Shown in pieces: positions 28,569 to 37,322 of a stretch of 64,000 nt of DNA (position 1 is the first letter of the stretch; each line of letters starts with the position of its first letter). This DNA is from UBA1479 sp002706405 (GTDB lineage: Bacteria; Pseudomonadota; Alphaproteobacteria; Rhodospirillales; Casp-alpha2). Below the pieces are notes generated by a model, which was not told where the DNA came from, searched no databases, and saw nothing but the letters and a program-made list of their open reading frames with translations. The DNA lies in NCBI GenBank assembly GCA_963972255.1, contig CAXATO010000013.1, forward strand, positions 1 to 64,000, written 5' to 3'. The translations under genes and the position numbers were made by a program.

Positions 28569-29798
28569 ATGCTTTCCGGAAAACGCATCCTGTTGATCGT
28601 CACGGGCGGGATCGCCGCCTATAAGACGCCGGATCTGGTCCGCCGCCTGAAGGAGCGGGGGGCCCAGGTGCGCTGCGTGCTGACGGCGGGCGGGGCCCAG
28701 TTCGTGACCCCGTTGGCACTCGGCGCCGTGTCCGGCGACACCGTCTATCAGGACCTGTTCGACCTGACGGACGAGCAGGAGATGGGCCATATCCAGTTGT
28801 CCCGCGACGCGGACGTGATCCTGGTCGCCCCGGCGTCGGCCGACGTGTTGGCCAAGATGGCGGGCGGGCTGGCCACGGATTTGGCGACCACGGCGCTCTT
28901 GGCCCCGGACAAGCGGGTGATCGTCGCCCCCGCCATGAACGTGCGCATGTGGGAGCACGCGGCGACCCAGGCCAATATCGAGACCCTGGTTTCGCGCGGC
29001 GTCACCGTGATCGGCCCGGAAGCGGGCGACATGGCCTGCGGCGAGTTCGGCCCCGGGCGCATGACCGAGCCCTTGGACATCGCCCAGGCCCTGATCGATT
29101 TCTTCCGTGCGCATCAGCCCCTTCGGGGCCTGCACGCGCTGGTCACCAGCGGGCCGACCCATGAGCCCATCGACCCCGTGCGCTATATCGCCAACCGCTC
29201 GTCCGGCAAGCAGGGCCATGCCATCGCATCGGCGTTGGCGGCCCTGGGCGCGCGCGTCACCCTGGTCACCGGGCCGGTCACCCTGAAGGACCCGGTCGGC
29301 GTCGCCACCGTGCATGTGGAGACGGCCCGCGAAATGCTGGCCGCCTGCGCCGAGGCCCTGCCCGCCGATATCGCCGTCTGCGCCGCCGCCGTGGCCGATT
29401 GGCGCACCGCCGACCAGGCCCCGGAAAAGATGAAAAAGGACGGCAAAAGCCTGCCGGACCTGGCCTTGGCCGAAAACCCGGACATCCTGGCGACCCTGTC
29501 GGCCCCCGGAAAGAACCGCCCGGCCCTGGTCGTCGGCTTCGCCGCCGAGACGGAAAACGTGGTCGGCCATGCCGTCGCCAAGCGGAACCGCAAGGGCTGC
29601 GACTGGATCTGCGCCAACGACGTGTCGCCGGAAACGGGCACTTTCGGCGGCGACATGAACCGGGTCCATCTGGTCACCGGATCGGGGATCGAGGACTGGC
29701 CGCCGCAAACCAAGACCCAGGTCGGCGAGCGGCTGGCCCAGCGCATCGCCGATCATGTCACGGCGGGTGCCGCCGCGACGGGTGCGGACGCCGAATGA
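28569..29798 (+). CDS. coaBC: bifunctional phosphopantothenoylcysteine decarboxylase / phosphopantothenate--cysteine ligase
   Basis: Two consecutive steps of coenzyme A synthesis, 409 residues. The N-terminal flavoprotein CoaC domain (about 1-180) has VTGGIAAYKTPDLVRRL, APAMNVRMWEH and the Cys in GDMACGEFGPGRM. The C-terminal CoaB domain has TSGPTHEPIDPVRYI, NRSSGKQG and the KMKKDGK loop. Start ATG follows AGGAAC. It is 109 bp after ubiB and its stop overlaps the dut start (ATGA). Confidence 0.95.
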   Translation: MLSGKRILLIVTGGIAAYKTPDLVRRLKERGAQVRCVLTAGGAQFVTPLALGAVSGDTVYQDLFDLTDEQEMGHIQLSRDADVILVAPASADVLAKMAGGLATDLATTALLAPDKRVIVAPAMNVRMWEHAATQANIETLVSRGVTVIGPEAGDMACGEFGPGRMTEPLDIAQALIDFFRAHQPLRGLHALVTSGPTHEPIDPVRYIANRSSGKQGHAIASALAALGARVTLVTGPVTLKDPVGVATVHVETAREMLAACAEALPADIAVCAAAVADWRTADQAPEKMKKDGKSLPDLALAENPDILATLSAPGKNRPALVVGFAAETENVVGHAVAKRNRKGCDWICANDVSPETGTFGGDMNRVHLVTGSGIEDWPPQTKTQVGERLAQRIADHVTAGAAATGADAE

Positions 29799-30253
29799 CC
29801 GCCCTGACCATACCCATCCAGCGCCTGCCCCATGGCGCAGCCCTGGCCCTGCCCGCCTATGCCACGGCGGATGCGGCGGGATTGGACCTTTTAGCCGCTT
29901 TAGATCAATCAATGATGCTTGAGCCAATGGGCCGTGCCCTGGTGCCCACGGGCATCGCCATCGCCCTGCCCCAGGGGTTCGAGGCACAGGTGCGGCCGCG
30001 CTCCGGCCTGGCCGCCAAGCACGGGATCACGGTGCTCAATAGCCCGGGCACGATCGATGCCGACTATCGCGGCGAGATCAAGGTTATTCTTGTAAACCTA
30101 AGTTCCGAATCCTTTGAAATCGAGGCCGGCATGCGCATCGCCCAGATGGTCATCGCGCCGGTCACGCAAATCGCCTGGGATGAACGGGCGGACCTGGAGA
30201 GCACAACCCGAGGTGCGGGCGGCTTCGGATCGACCGGTACGGGGGGGACCTGA
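29795..30253 (+). CDS. dut: deoxyuridine 5'-triphosphate nucleotidohydrolase
   Basis: Homotrimeric dUTPase, 152 residues, splitting dUTP to dUMP and pyrophosphate. The five family motifs are visible: DAAGLDLLA, RPRSGLAAKHG, the uracil-binding GTIDADYRGEI, RIAQMVIAPV, and the C-terminal P-loop-like RGAGGFGSTG. Start overlaps the coaBC stop by four bases, the usual coaBC-dut pairing. Confidence 0.95.
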   Translation: MTALTIPIQRLPHGAALALPAYATADAAGLDLLAALDQSMMLEPMGRALVPTGIAIALPQGFEAQVRPRSGLAAKHGITVLNSPGTIDADYRGEIKVILVNLSSESFEIEAGMRIAQMVIAPVTQIAWDERADLESTTRGAGGFGSTGTGGT

Positions 30254-30257
30254 CCAC

Positions 30258-30713
30258 ATGCTGCGACTATCGAAAAAGACGCTTTACGCCATCGAGGCGG
30301 TGTTGGACGTGGCCTATCACATGGGCGCGCAGCCCGTGCAGAGCCGCGACATCACGCGCCGCCAGGGCATTCCCCGGCGCTATCTGGAACAGGCCCTGCA
30401 ACAATTGGTCAAGGCGGACATCCTGGTCGGTGTGCGCGGACCCAAGGGCGGCTACCGCCTGGCCCGCGAGCGGCGGCGCATCACCGTGGGCGATATCGTG
30501 CGCGTCATCGCCAACGCCGACGGCGGCGACGACATTCTGGAAGACGCGGACGGCTCGGACCTGGGCCTCAAGGTCGTGCGGCCGCTGTGGGCGGAACTGC
30601 GCGAAGCCGCCATGGTGCGCCTGGACGATACGACCATCGACGCGCTTTGCCTGAAGGCCCATGAGGCCGGGGTCGACAGCGAAGGCCGGCCCAACCTGGA
30701 TTTTACGATCTAG
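30258..30713 (+). CDS. Rrf2 family transcriptional regulator without Fe-S cysteines
   Basis: 151 residues. N-terminal winged helix: LSKKTLYAIEAVLDVAYH, DITRRQGIPRRYLEQALQQL and GVRGPKGGYRLAR, the classic Rrf2 pattern. IscR-type members carry three clustered cysteines at about 92-106; here that stretch (ILEDADGSDLGLKVVRPLW) has none, and the only cysteine is Cys131. This resembles CymR/cysteine-metabolism regulators more than Fe-S sensors (inference). It lies 4 bp after dut and 43 bp before cysK, so the likely target is the following sulfur genes. Confidence 0.85.
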   Translation: MLRLSKKTLYAIEAVLDVAYHMGAQPVQSRDITRRQGIPRRYLEQALQQLVKADILVGVRGPKGGYRLARERRRITVGDIVRVIANADGGDDILEDADGSDLGLKVVRPLWAELREAAMVRLDDTTIDALCLKAHEAGVDSEGRPNLDFTI

Positions 30714-30756
30714 CATCCTCATCTAAGAGGAAACCCATTCGGAGGAGACGAGTTCC

Positions 30757-31737
30757 ATGGACACGGCACAGGGCGCCCGCGCGCAGGGAGAATTCAGAGG
30801 TCGCATCTACGACAGCATCATCGACACGGTGGGCGCCACGCCCCTGGTCCGCCTGAAACGCATGGCCACCGACGCCGGCGTGACCGCCGACATCGTCGGC
30901 AAGTGCGAGTTCTTCAATCCCCTGGCCTCGGTCAAGGACCGCATCGGCCTGAACATGATCGAAGCCGCCGAACGGGACGGCCGCCTGAAGCCGGGCGCGA
31001 CCCTGGTCGAGCCGACCTCGGGCAACACGGGCATCGCGCTGGCCTTTGTCGCCGCCGCCAAGGGCTACCGCCTGATCCTGACCATGCCGGAAAGCATGTC
31101 CCTGGAGCGGCGCAAGATGCTCTACCTGCTGGGAGCGGAACTGGTCCTGACCCCGGCGCCGCAAGGCATGCGCGGCGCCATCGAGCGCGCCCAGGAAATC
31201 GTCGATAGCACCGACGGCGCGGTCATGCTGCAGCAGTTCGAAAACCCGGCCAACCCCGAGGTTCACCGCAACACCACGGCCGAGGAAATCTGGAAGGACG
31301 CCGGCGGCAAGGTCGACGTGCTGGTGTCCGGCGTCGGCACCGGCGGCACGCTGACCGGCTGCGCCCAGGTGCTGCGCAAGTACAACCCGAAGCTCAAGGT
31401 CGTCGCGGTCGAGCCCGAGGATTCCGCCATCCTGTCCGGCGGCCTGCCGGGCCCGCACAAGATTCAGGGCATCGGCGCCGGCTTCATCCCCGCCATTCTC
31501 GACACCAAGGAAATCGACGAAGTGCTGCAGATCGGCAACGACCGCGCCATCGAGACGGCGCGCAAGATTGCCCGGCTCGAAGGCCTGCCCTGCGGCATCT
31601 CGTCCGGGGCCGCCGTGGCGGCGGCGCTGGAACTGGCGGCCCGCGACAATCTGACCGACGCGCGGATCGTCGTGATCCTGCCGAGCTTCGCCGAACGCTA
31701 TCTCTCCACCGATCTGTTCGCGGGCCTGGGCGAATAG
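30757..31737 (+). CDS. cysK: cysteine synthase (O-acetylserine sulfhydrylase)
   Basis: PLP enzyme making cysteine from O-acetylserine and sulfide, 326 residues. The PLP lysine is in NPLASVKDRIG, the substrate loop is TSGNTGIAL, and the phosphate-binding loop is GVGTGGTLTG. The segment GIGAGFIPAILD is typical of CysK. The start is preceded by a strong GGAGGAG. The N-terminus is longer than E. coli CysK by about 10 residues. In an apparent operon with moeB and dsrE-like genes. Confidence 0.93.
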   Translation: MDTAQGARAQGEFRGRIYDSIIDTVGATPLVRLKRMATDAGVTADIVGKCEFFNPLASVKDRIGLNMIEAAERDGRLKPGATLVEPTSGNTGIALAFVAAAKGYRLILTMPESMSLERRKMLYLLGAELVLTPAPQGMRGAIERAQEIVDSTDGAVMLQQFENPANPEVHRNTTAEEIWKDAGGKVDVLVSGVGTGGTLTGCAQVLRKYNPKLKVVAVEPEDSAILSGGLPGPHKIQGIGAGFIPAILDTKEIDEVLQIGNDRAIETARKIARLEGLPCGISSGAAVAAALELAARDNLTDARIVVILPSFAERYLSTDLFAGLGE

Positions 31738-31745
31738 GCCCGGCC

Positions 31746-32591
31746 ATGGATTTCACGGATTTTTCCGAGGATCAGGTCAACCGTTACGCCCGGCATATCC
31801 TGCTGAAAGAGGTCGGCGGCATCGGCCAGGCCAAGCTGCTCGACAGCAAGGTTCTGGTCATCGGCGCCGGCGGGCTGGGATCGCCGGTGCTGCTGTATCT
31901 GGCCGCCGCCGGGGTCGGCACCATCGGCGTCATCGACGACGACAGGGTTGACCTGTCCAACCTGCAGCGCCAGATCGTCCATCAGACGACCTCGGTCGGC
32001 CAGGCCAAGGTGGAAAGTGCCAAGGCGACCCTGGCCGCCATCAACCCGGACGTCACCCTGGTCCCCCATTTCGAGCGCATCACCCCGGACAACGCCCTCG
32101 ATCTGATGGCGCAATACGATCTGGTCGCCGACGGCTCCGACAATTTCGAGACCCGGTTCCTGATCAACGACGCCGCCTATTTCGCCAAGAAGCCCCTGGT
32201 CACCGCCGCCATCCTGCGTTTCGACGGCCAGCTGGCGACCTTCAAGGCCCATGAAGCCGACGGCGACGGCCATCACGGCCCCTGCTATCGCTGCATCTTC
32301 CGCGAAGCTCCGCCGCCGGGCCAGATTCCGTCCTGCGCCGAGGCCGGGGTATTGGGCGCCCTTTGCGGCACCATGGGGTCGCTGCAGGCCACGGAAATCC
32401 TCAAGGAGCTTCTCGGGATCGGCGACAGCCTGTCGGGCCATCTCATGGTCTACGAAGGACTGGCCGCCAATTTCCGCAAGATCAAGGTCAAGGCCGACCC
32501 GGGCTGCCCGCTGTGCGGCGATAATCCGACCATCGTCGATCTTTCCAGCCACGAGGGGGCCCCGGATGGCCGAACCTGCGCCGCCGGCTGA
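31746..32591 (+). CDS. MoeB/ThiF/HesA family adenylyltransferase (E1-like)
   Basis: 281 residues. Adenylates the C-terminal glycine of a ubiquitin-like sulfur carrier (MoaD, ThiS or a CysO-type protein). ATP-binding GAGGLGSPVLLYLAAAG, the arginine-bearing NLQRQIVH, DGSDNFETRFLIND, and zinc cysteine pairs CYRC and CPLC. The conserved Cys region is PSCAEAGVLGALCG. No rhodanese domain is attached, unlike many MoeZ proteins. Starts 8 bp after cysK, and the next gene overlaps its end. No carrier protein gene is adjacent, so which pathway it serves is open. Confidence 0.9.
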   Translation: MDFTDFSEDQVNRYARHILLKEVGGIGQAKLLDSKVLVIGAGGLGSPVLLYLAAAGVGTIGVIDDDRVDLSNLQRQIVHQTTSVGQAKVESAKATLAAINPDVTLVPHFERITPDNALDLMAQYDLVADGSDNFETRFLINDAAYFAKKPLVTAAILRFDGQLATFKAHEADGDGHHGPCYRCIFREAPPPGQIPSCAEAGVLGALCGTMGSLQATEILKELLGIGDSLSGHLMVYEGLAANFRKIKVKADPGCPLCGDNPTIVDLSSHEGAPDGRTCAAG

Positions 32592-33030
32592 CACCACACC
32601 GCCCGACAAGCTGTCGGTCATCGTCTATGCGGGCGAGTACGACAAGATTCACTACGCCCTGGCGACGGCCGCCGCCGCCGCCGCCATCAATCGGGCCGTG
32701 ACGTTGTTTTTCACCATGGACGCCTGCAAGGCGCTGGGCACCGACGAGGCCTGGCGCGACCTGCCCGTGGGCCAGGGCCTGGGCGGCCCGTCCCATGCAC
32801 AGCCCGGCGGCACCCTGGATGACCGCTACGAAGCCCAGGGGGTCGCCACCTTCGACACCCTGCTCCGCGCCTGCGTCGACATGGGCGTGACCTTCATGGT
32901 CTGCGAGATGGGCCTGCGCGCCCGCGGCCTGGAAGCCATGCCGCTGCGCGACGACGTGCCGGTGCAACCGGGCGGGCTGGTGACCTTCCTCAACGACGCC
33001 TCCAAAGACGGCGCGATCATTTTTATCTAG
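32566..33030 (+). CDS. DsrE/DsrF-like family protein
   Basis: 154 residues. The core from about residue 15 follows the DsrE fold: LSVIVYAGEYDKIHYALATAAAAAA, then TLFFTMDACKAL and VTFMVCEMGLRARG, ending with a hydrophobic VTFLNDASKDGAIIFI. Members relay sulfur or form small hexamers in sulfur metabolism. Cysteines at about 51, 105 and 112 could be functional. It overlaps the moeB-like gene by 26 bp in a different frame. An Ala-rich N-terminal extension is likely linker. The specific partner is unknown. Confidence 0.75.
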   Translation: MAEPAPPADTTPPDKLSVIVYAGEYDKIHYALATAAAAAAINRAVTLFFTMDACKALGTDEAWRDLPVGQGLGGPSHAQPGGTLDDRYEAQGVATFDTLLRACVDMGVTFMVCEMGLRARGLEAMPLRDDVPVQPGGLVTFLNDASKDGAIIFI

Positions 33031-33069
33031 CCCCCATCTGGACGCCGCTGTGCCCCGCGCGAGACACGC

Positions 33070-33208
33070 TTTCTCTGTGATCTCCGCGTCGCCTCTGTGC
33101 TCTCTGTGACCCATTAATTAGCCGTTCCCGGACAGGCCCGTGCGCGGGTTCGACCGAGTAATTGGACACAGAGAACACAGAGGATGCACAGAGCACACCG
33201 AGAAGAAA
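33070..33208. repeat. large imperfect inverted repeat between convergent genes
   Basis: Left arm 33070-33119 and right arm 33160-33208 (reverse complement) are similar, built from repeated CTCTGTG words and ending in an AATT motif, with a 40-bp spacer between. It lies between dsrE-like (+) and pabC (-), where it could act as a bidirectional terminator or be a dispersed intergenic repeat. Confidence 0.7.
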
Positions 33209-33219
33209 GACGGGGGGGA

Positions 33220-34029
33220 TCAGCCGACGAGGGCCTGGGCCTTTTGGGTCATGGGCCCGGGCAGGGGGGCGAGCATCCGCCCGTCGAGCACGCCCACGGG
33301 GCGCACGCCGAAACTGTTGGTCAGGAAGATTTCGTTCGCCCGGGCGAGGTCTTCGGGCAGCAGGCTTTCCTCGGCCCCGCCCAGCGCCGTCAGCACCCGG
33401 CCCCGGGTCACCCCCGGCAGCGGCCCGTCGGCCAAGGGCGGCGTGACCAGGCGGCCGTCGATCACCGCGAACAGATTGGCATAACAGGCCGAGGCCACGC
33501 GGCCCGCCGTGTTGAGCAGCACCGCGTCCTGCGCCCCCGCGGCGCGGGCTTCGTCCAGGGCGATGATGCTGTCCAGATAGGGGGTCGCCTTGACGCGAGA
33601 AAAGGGCGAATGCTCGTTGCGCCGGGTCACTGTCGCGGTGATCAGGCCGACCACGGCGCTGCGCGTCGGCGGCAGGGGGTGGACGGAGATCACCACCGTC
33701 GGCCGGCAGTCGGCCGCCTTGGGTGCGGCGACACCGCGGGCGGCGGCGCCCCGGCTGACGGTCAGGCGCAGCGCCGCGTCTTCCATGTTGTTGGCGTCGA
33801 TCAGCCGCGTCATCCGGTCCAACGCCTGATCCTCGGTGAACGGCAGGGGAATGGCGGTCACGGCCGAGGCCTGGGCCAACCGGGCCAGATGTTCGGCGGC
33901 GTATTCCGGCTTGCCGTCCCGCACCCGCAGGCTTTCGAAAATGGCGTCGCCCAGGGTGAAGCCCCGGTCGAAGGGGTCGAGGCGCGCCGCCGCCGCCGCG
34001 ACCAGGTCGCCGTTGAGATCGATGATCAT
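33220..34029 (-). CDS. pabC: aminodeoxychorismate lyase (class IV aminotransferase fold)
   Basis: PLP enzyme of 269 residues; with PabB next door the expected reaction is conversion of 4-amino-4-deoxychorismate to p-aminobenzoate and pyruvate for folate. MIIDLNGDLV begins a typical fold-type IV protein; DPFDRGFTLGDAIFESLRV precedes the PLP region; the Schiff-base lysine is in SRVKATPYLDSI; GVTRGRVL and FLTNSFGVRPV are also conserved. Branched-chain or D-amino-acid transaminase is the main alternative, but context favours PabC. It starts 13 bp after pabB. Confidence 0.85.
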   Translation of the reverse strand: MIIDLNGDLVAAAAARLDPFDRGFTLGDAIFESLRVRDGKPEYAAEHLARLAQASAVTAIPLPFTEDQALDRMTRLIDANNMEDAALRLTVSRGAAARGVAAPKAADCRPTVVISVHPLPPTRSAVVGLITATVTRRNEHSPFSRVKATPYLDSIIALDEARAAGAQDAVLLNTAGRVASACYANLFAVIDGRLVTPPLADGPLPGVTRGRVLTALGGAEESLLPEDLARANEIFLTNSFGVRPVGVLDGRMLAPLPGPMTQKAQALVG

Positions 34030-34042
34030 GGCTGTGCCCCCC

Positions 34043-35422
34043 TCACGGCAGCGCCACCCGGCCGTCGAGGGCGGCCAGCAGCGGTTTGACCTTGGTCATG
34101 CTTTCGTCGAACTCGTCCGCCGGGTCGCTGTCGGCAACGATGCCGCCGCCGGCCTGGGCGGCGACCAGACCGTCCGCATAAGTCATGGTGCGGATGGCGA
34201 TGGCGGAATCCATGGCTCCGTCGAAGCCGAGCCAGGCCACGGCCCCGCAATAGGGCCCGCGCGGCACGGGTTCCAACTCGTGGATAATTTCCATGGCGCG
34301 GATCTTGGGCGCGCCGGTGATGGAGCCGCCGGGAAAGGTCGCGCGCAACAGGTCGACCGCGTCCAGGCCCTCGGCGATGTCGGCCTGAACTTCCGAGACC
34401 AGATGGTGGACCCGGGCGAAGGTTTCCAGCTCGAACAGCTTGGACACGCGCACGGAGCCGAGCCGCGCGACCCGGGACAGGTCGTTGCGCAGCAGATCGA
34501 CGATCATCAGGTTTTCCGCCCGGTCCTTTTCCGAGGCGATCAGAGCGGCGGCGAGCGCCCGGTCTTCGTCCGTGGTCACACCCCGCGGCCGCGTGCCCTT
34601 GATCGGCCGGGTTTCGATGACCCCGCCTGGGCCCAGCGACAGGAATCGTTCCGGCGAGGCGGAGATCACCGCCCGTCCCTTGCCGCAATTGAGGAACGCC
34701 GCGAAGGGGGCCGAGGAAATGCGGCGCAGGCGCCGGTAAACGTCATAGGGCCGCGTGCCCGCCGGCAGGTCGGTCAGAAAGCGCTGCGCGATATTGGCCT
34801 GAAAGATGTCGCCCAGATGGATGTAGTCGATGGCGCGGGCGATGCGGGCCTCCATCTCGGCCCGGGTCTGATCCGGGCGCCAGGTCAGGTCCAGGTGCGG
34901 CGGTTCGGCCAGGGGGCGGGCATCCCGGATCCGCGCCGCCATGGCCCGCGCCCGGGCTTCGCGGCCGGGCCGGCGCGGCCCGTCGGTGCGGTTGACGTCG
35001 CTGGCCAGGACCCAGGCCTTGCGCAGTTTCATGTCGAACACGGCGACCGTGTCGTAGAAGCCCATGACCATGTCGGGAAAATTCAGGCCGCCCGGCTTGC
35101 GGTCGGGCAGGCGTTCGAGCGCGCATCCGAGCTCATAGCCCAGCACACCGACGGCGCCGGTCTGGAACGGCGGCAGGCCGGGCACGGTTTCCGTGCGCAC
35201 GCGCGACAGTTCGCGGGTCAGCTGGCCGAAGGGATCGTCTTCGGCATCCGCGTCCAGCACGTGATAGGGGTCGCCCGCGAGAAAGGCATATCGGCCGCGC
35301 CCGCCGACCGCGTCGGCGCTGTCGAGCAAGGCCGCGACGGGGTCGTCGGCGAAGGCTTCGAACGCGTCCACGGGCTCGACAAACGGGATCGGCTGCACGT
35401 GGAGGGGCTGTGCGATATGCAT
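34043..35422 (-). CDS. pabB: aminodeoxychorismate synthase component I
   Basis: 459 residues of the chorismate-binding family. Adds ammonia to chorismate, normally with PabA glutaminase, which is not here. The PIKGTRPRG motif (Lys where anthranilate synthase TrpE has Ala) marks PabB. ENLMIVDLLRNDLSRV, TFPGGSITGAPKIRAMEII and IAIRTMTYADG complete the active site. The N-terminal 160 residues match the family's tryptophan-binding-like region. Cotranscribed with pabC. Confidence 0.92.
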   Translation of the reverse strand: MHIAQPLHVQPIPFVEPVDAFEAFADDPVAALLDSADAVGGRGRYAFLAGDPYHVLDADAEDDPFGQLTRELSRVRTETVPGLPPFQTGAVGVLGYELGCALERLPDRKPGGLNFPDMVMGFYDTVAVFDMKLRKAWVLASDVNRTDGPRRPGREARARAMAARIRDARPLAEPPHLDLTWRPDQTRAEMEARIARAIDYIHLGDIFQANIAQRFLTDLPAGTRPYDVYRRLRRISSAPFAAFLNCGKGRAVISASPERFLSLGPGGVIETRPIKGTRPRGVTTDEDRALAAALIASEKDRAENLMIVDLLRNDLSRVARLGSVRVSKLFELETFARVHHLVSEVQADIAEGLDAVDLLRATFPGGSITGAPKIRAMEIIHELEPVPRGPYCGAVAWLGFDGAMDSAIAIRTMTYADGLVAAQAGGGIVADSDPADEFDESMTKVKPLLAALDGRVALP

Positions 35423-35489
35423 GTCGGCATCGGCGCCGCGTCGCGGCGCGTTCCCTGTTGCAATCCGGCCCGGAGCGGGCCGGGCGGGA

Positions 35490-36476
35490 TCAGAAGACGT
35501 CGCCCAACACGCGGTCCGGCGGCTTGTGCCCGTCGACGAAGGTCTTGATGTTGATCAACACCTTTTCACCCATGTCGACGCGGCCTTCGACCGTGGCGCT
35601 GCCCAGGTGGGGCAGCAGGACCGTATTGTCGAGGGCGAGCAGCTTGGGATTCACGGCGGGTTCGTGTTCGAAGACGTCCAGGCCCGCGCCGGCGATGTCG
35701 CCCGCTTCAAGCATGCGGGTCAGGGCGTTTTCGTCGATCACCTCGCCGCGCGCCGTATTGACGATGATGCAATGGGGCTGCAGCAGCTGCAGGCGTCGGG
35801 CCGACAAAAGGTGATAGGTCGCCGGCGTGTGCGGGCAGTTGACGGAAACCAGATCGACCCGGGCCAGCATCTGGTCCAGGCTTTCCCAATAGGTCGCTTC
35901 CAGTTCCGTTTCCACGGATTCATGCACGCGTTTGCGGTTATGATAATGAACGGCCATGTTGAACCCGCGGGCGCGGCGCGCCACGGCGCGGCCGATGCGG
36001 CCCATGCCGATGATGCCGAGACGCTTGCCGTTGATGCGGTGGCCGAGCATCCAGGTCGGCGCCCAGCCCTTCCATTCGCCCGTGCGCATGACGCGTTCGC
36101 CCTCGGCGATGCGCCGCGACACGGCGAGGAACAGCGCCATGGTCATGTCGGCCGTGTCCTCTGTCAGGACGTCGGGGGTATTTGTCACGGTAATGCCGCG
36201 CTGACGCGCGGAGGCCAGGTCGATATGGTCCACGCCCGTGCCGTAATTGGCGATCAGGCGCAGGCGGTCGCCGGCCTGGGCCAGGATCGCGGCGTCGATG
36301 CGGTCGGTCACCGTGGGCACCAGAACGTCGGCATTGGCGACGGCGGCGATCAGCTGTGCTTTAGTCATCGCCTGATCGTCCAGGTTCAACTGCACGTCGA
36401 ACAATTCCATCATGCGGGTTTCGATGGCGTCGGGCAGTTTGCGCGTGACGACGACGCGGGGCTTCTTATTGGACAT
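35490..36476 (-). CDS. D-2-hydroxyacid dehydrogenase, glyoxylate/hydroxypyruvate reductase type
   Basis: 328 residues. The Rossmann motif GMGRIGRAVARRARGF is at about 152-167 after the substrate loop NYGTGVDHIDL; VNCPHTPATYHLL and NTARGEVIDENAL follow; the catalytic Arg, Glu and His (in LPHLGSATVEGR) are all present. Reduction of glyoxylate or hydroxypyruvate is the common role in this subfamily, but the substrate cannot be proved. I used the start MSNKKPRVVVTRKL; an ATG ten codons upstream is less likely. Divergent from a secreted SH3-like gene. Confidence 0.88.
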   Translation of the reverse strand: MSNKKPRVVVTRKLPDAIETRMMELFDVQLNLDDQAMTKAQLIAAVANADVLVPTVTDRIDAAILAQAGDRLRLIANYGTGVDHIDLASARQRGITVTNTPDVLTEDTADMTMALFLAVSRRIAEGERVMRTGEWKGWAPTWMLGHRINGKRLGIIGMGRIGRAVARRARGFNMAVHYHNRKRVHESVETELEATYWESLDQMLARVDLVSVNCPHTPATYHLLSARRLQLLQPHCIIVNTARGEVIDENALTRMLEAGDIAGAGLDVFEHEPAVNPKLLALDNTVLLPHLGSATVEGRVDMGEKVLINIKTFVDGHKPPDRVLGDVF

Positions 36477-36689
36477 GGTCGGTCGGTCTCCGTTCATCGG
36501 GGCCATAGCAACTTATCATAGCCGTTGTCTATAGCATCATGAAACGCCCCAACCATGAGCCGGACTTGCCGGGCAAGGGCCTTGACGGCCCGCGCCACGA
36601 TGGCGATAAGTCCTTCCGAGACCGACGCCAAGGACCGGCTTGGGCGCATTCGCTGATTCCCCCCAGCGCCCCAGGACCCGAGGACCCGC

Positions 36690-37271
36690 ATGAACCGGCA
36701 TTTCGCCCGCCGCAGCCCCGATGCACGCCCCATCGCCAACTGGCGCCGGTGTGTCTTGGTGGCGGCCGTTCTGCTGGCCGCGCCGGCGCTGCCGGGGGTC
36801 GCCTGGGCGCAAACGCCGGGCCAGGCCAGCGGGACCACGTCCAACACCCCGTCGGGCCAGCCACTGCCGCGCTTCGTGTCCTTGCGGGCCGGCGAGGTCA
36901 ACATGCGCTCCGGCCCCGGCGTGCAGTATCCGGTCGACTGGGTCTATAAGCGCCGCCATCTGCCCATCGAGGTGATCGCCGAGTTCCAGACCTGGCGCAA
37001 GGTGCGCGACCATCAGGGCACCCAGGGCTGGGTCCATCAGACCATGCTGGACGGCGAACGCACGGCCATCGTGCTGGGCCGCACGCGCACGCTGCGGGCC
37101 GATGCCAGCAGCGACGCACGGGCGCTTGCCCGGCTGGAGCCCGACGTCATCGTCCGCATCGCCGCCTGTCCCAAGGACAGCGGCTGGTGCCGCGTCCGCG
37201 CCGCCGGCTTCGAAGGCTGGATCCGCCGGGTCGAATTATGGGGCGTGCGCAAGGACGAAGCCGTCCAATAG
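36690..37271 (+). CDS. secreted SH3-domain-like protein
   Basis: 193 residues. N-terminal signal peptide with an R-rich start, hydrophobic core VLVAAVLLAAPALPG and cleavage near VAWAQT (about 41). After a Pro/Thr/Ser linker comes a bacterial SH3-like domain starting FVSLRAGEVNMRSGPGVQYPVDWVYKR, then a second repeat beginning RTRTLRADASSDARALARLE and ending GFEGWIRRVELWGV. These domains usually bind peptidoglycan or peptides. Two cysteines (about 162 and 169) could form a disulfide. Exact role unknown. Divergent from the dehydrogenase gene, a common pairing in this group. Confidence 0.85.
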   Translation: MNRHFARRSPDARPIANWRRCVLVAAVLLAAPALPGVAWAQTPGQASGTTSNTPSGQPLPRFVSLRAGEVNMRSGPGVQYPVDWVYKRRHLPIEVIAEFQTWRKVRDHQGTQGWVHQTMLDGERTAIVLGRTRTLRADASSDARALARLEPDVIVRIAACPKDSGWCRVRAAGFEGWIRRVELWGVRKDEAVQ

Positions 37272-37272
37272 C

Positions 37273-37297
37273 AAAACGGCGGGCCCAAGGCCCGCCG
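37273..37297 (-). terminator. terminator downstream of the DUF3501 gene
   Basis: 9-bp GC stem CGGCGGGCC/GGCCCGCCG with a 3-base loop, followed on the leftward strand by TTTT. It sits between convergent genes; on the rightward strand no T-run follows, so it may be mostly for the DUF3501 gene, though it could work in both directions. Confidence 0.7.
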
Positions 37298-37322
37298 CAT
37301 CGGTCCGGCATTCCAAAAACGA

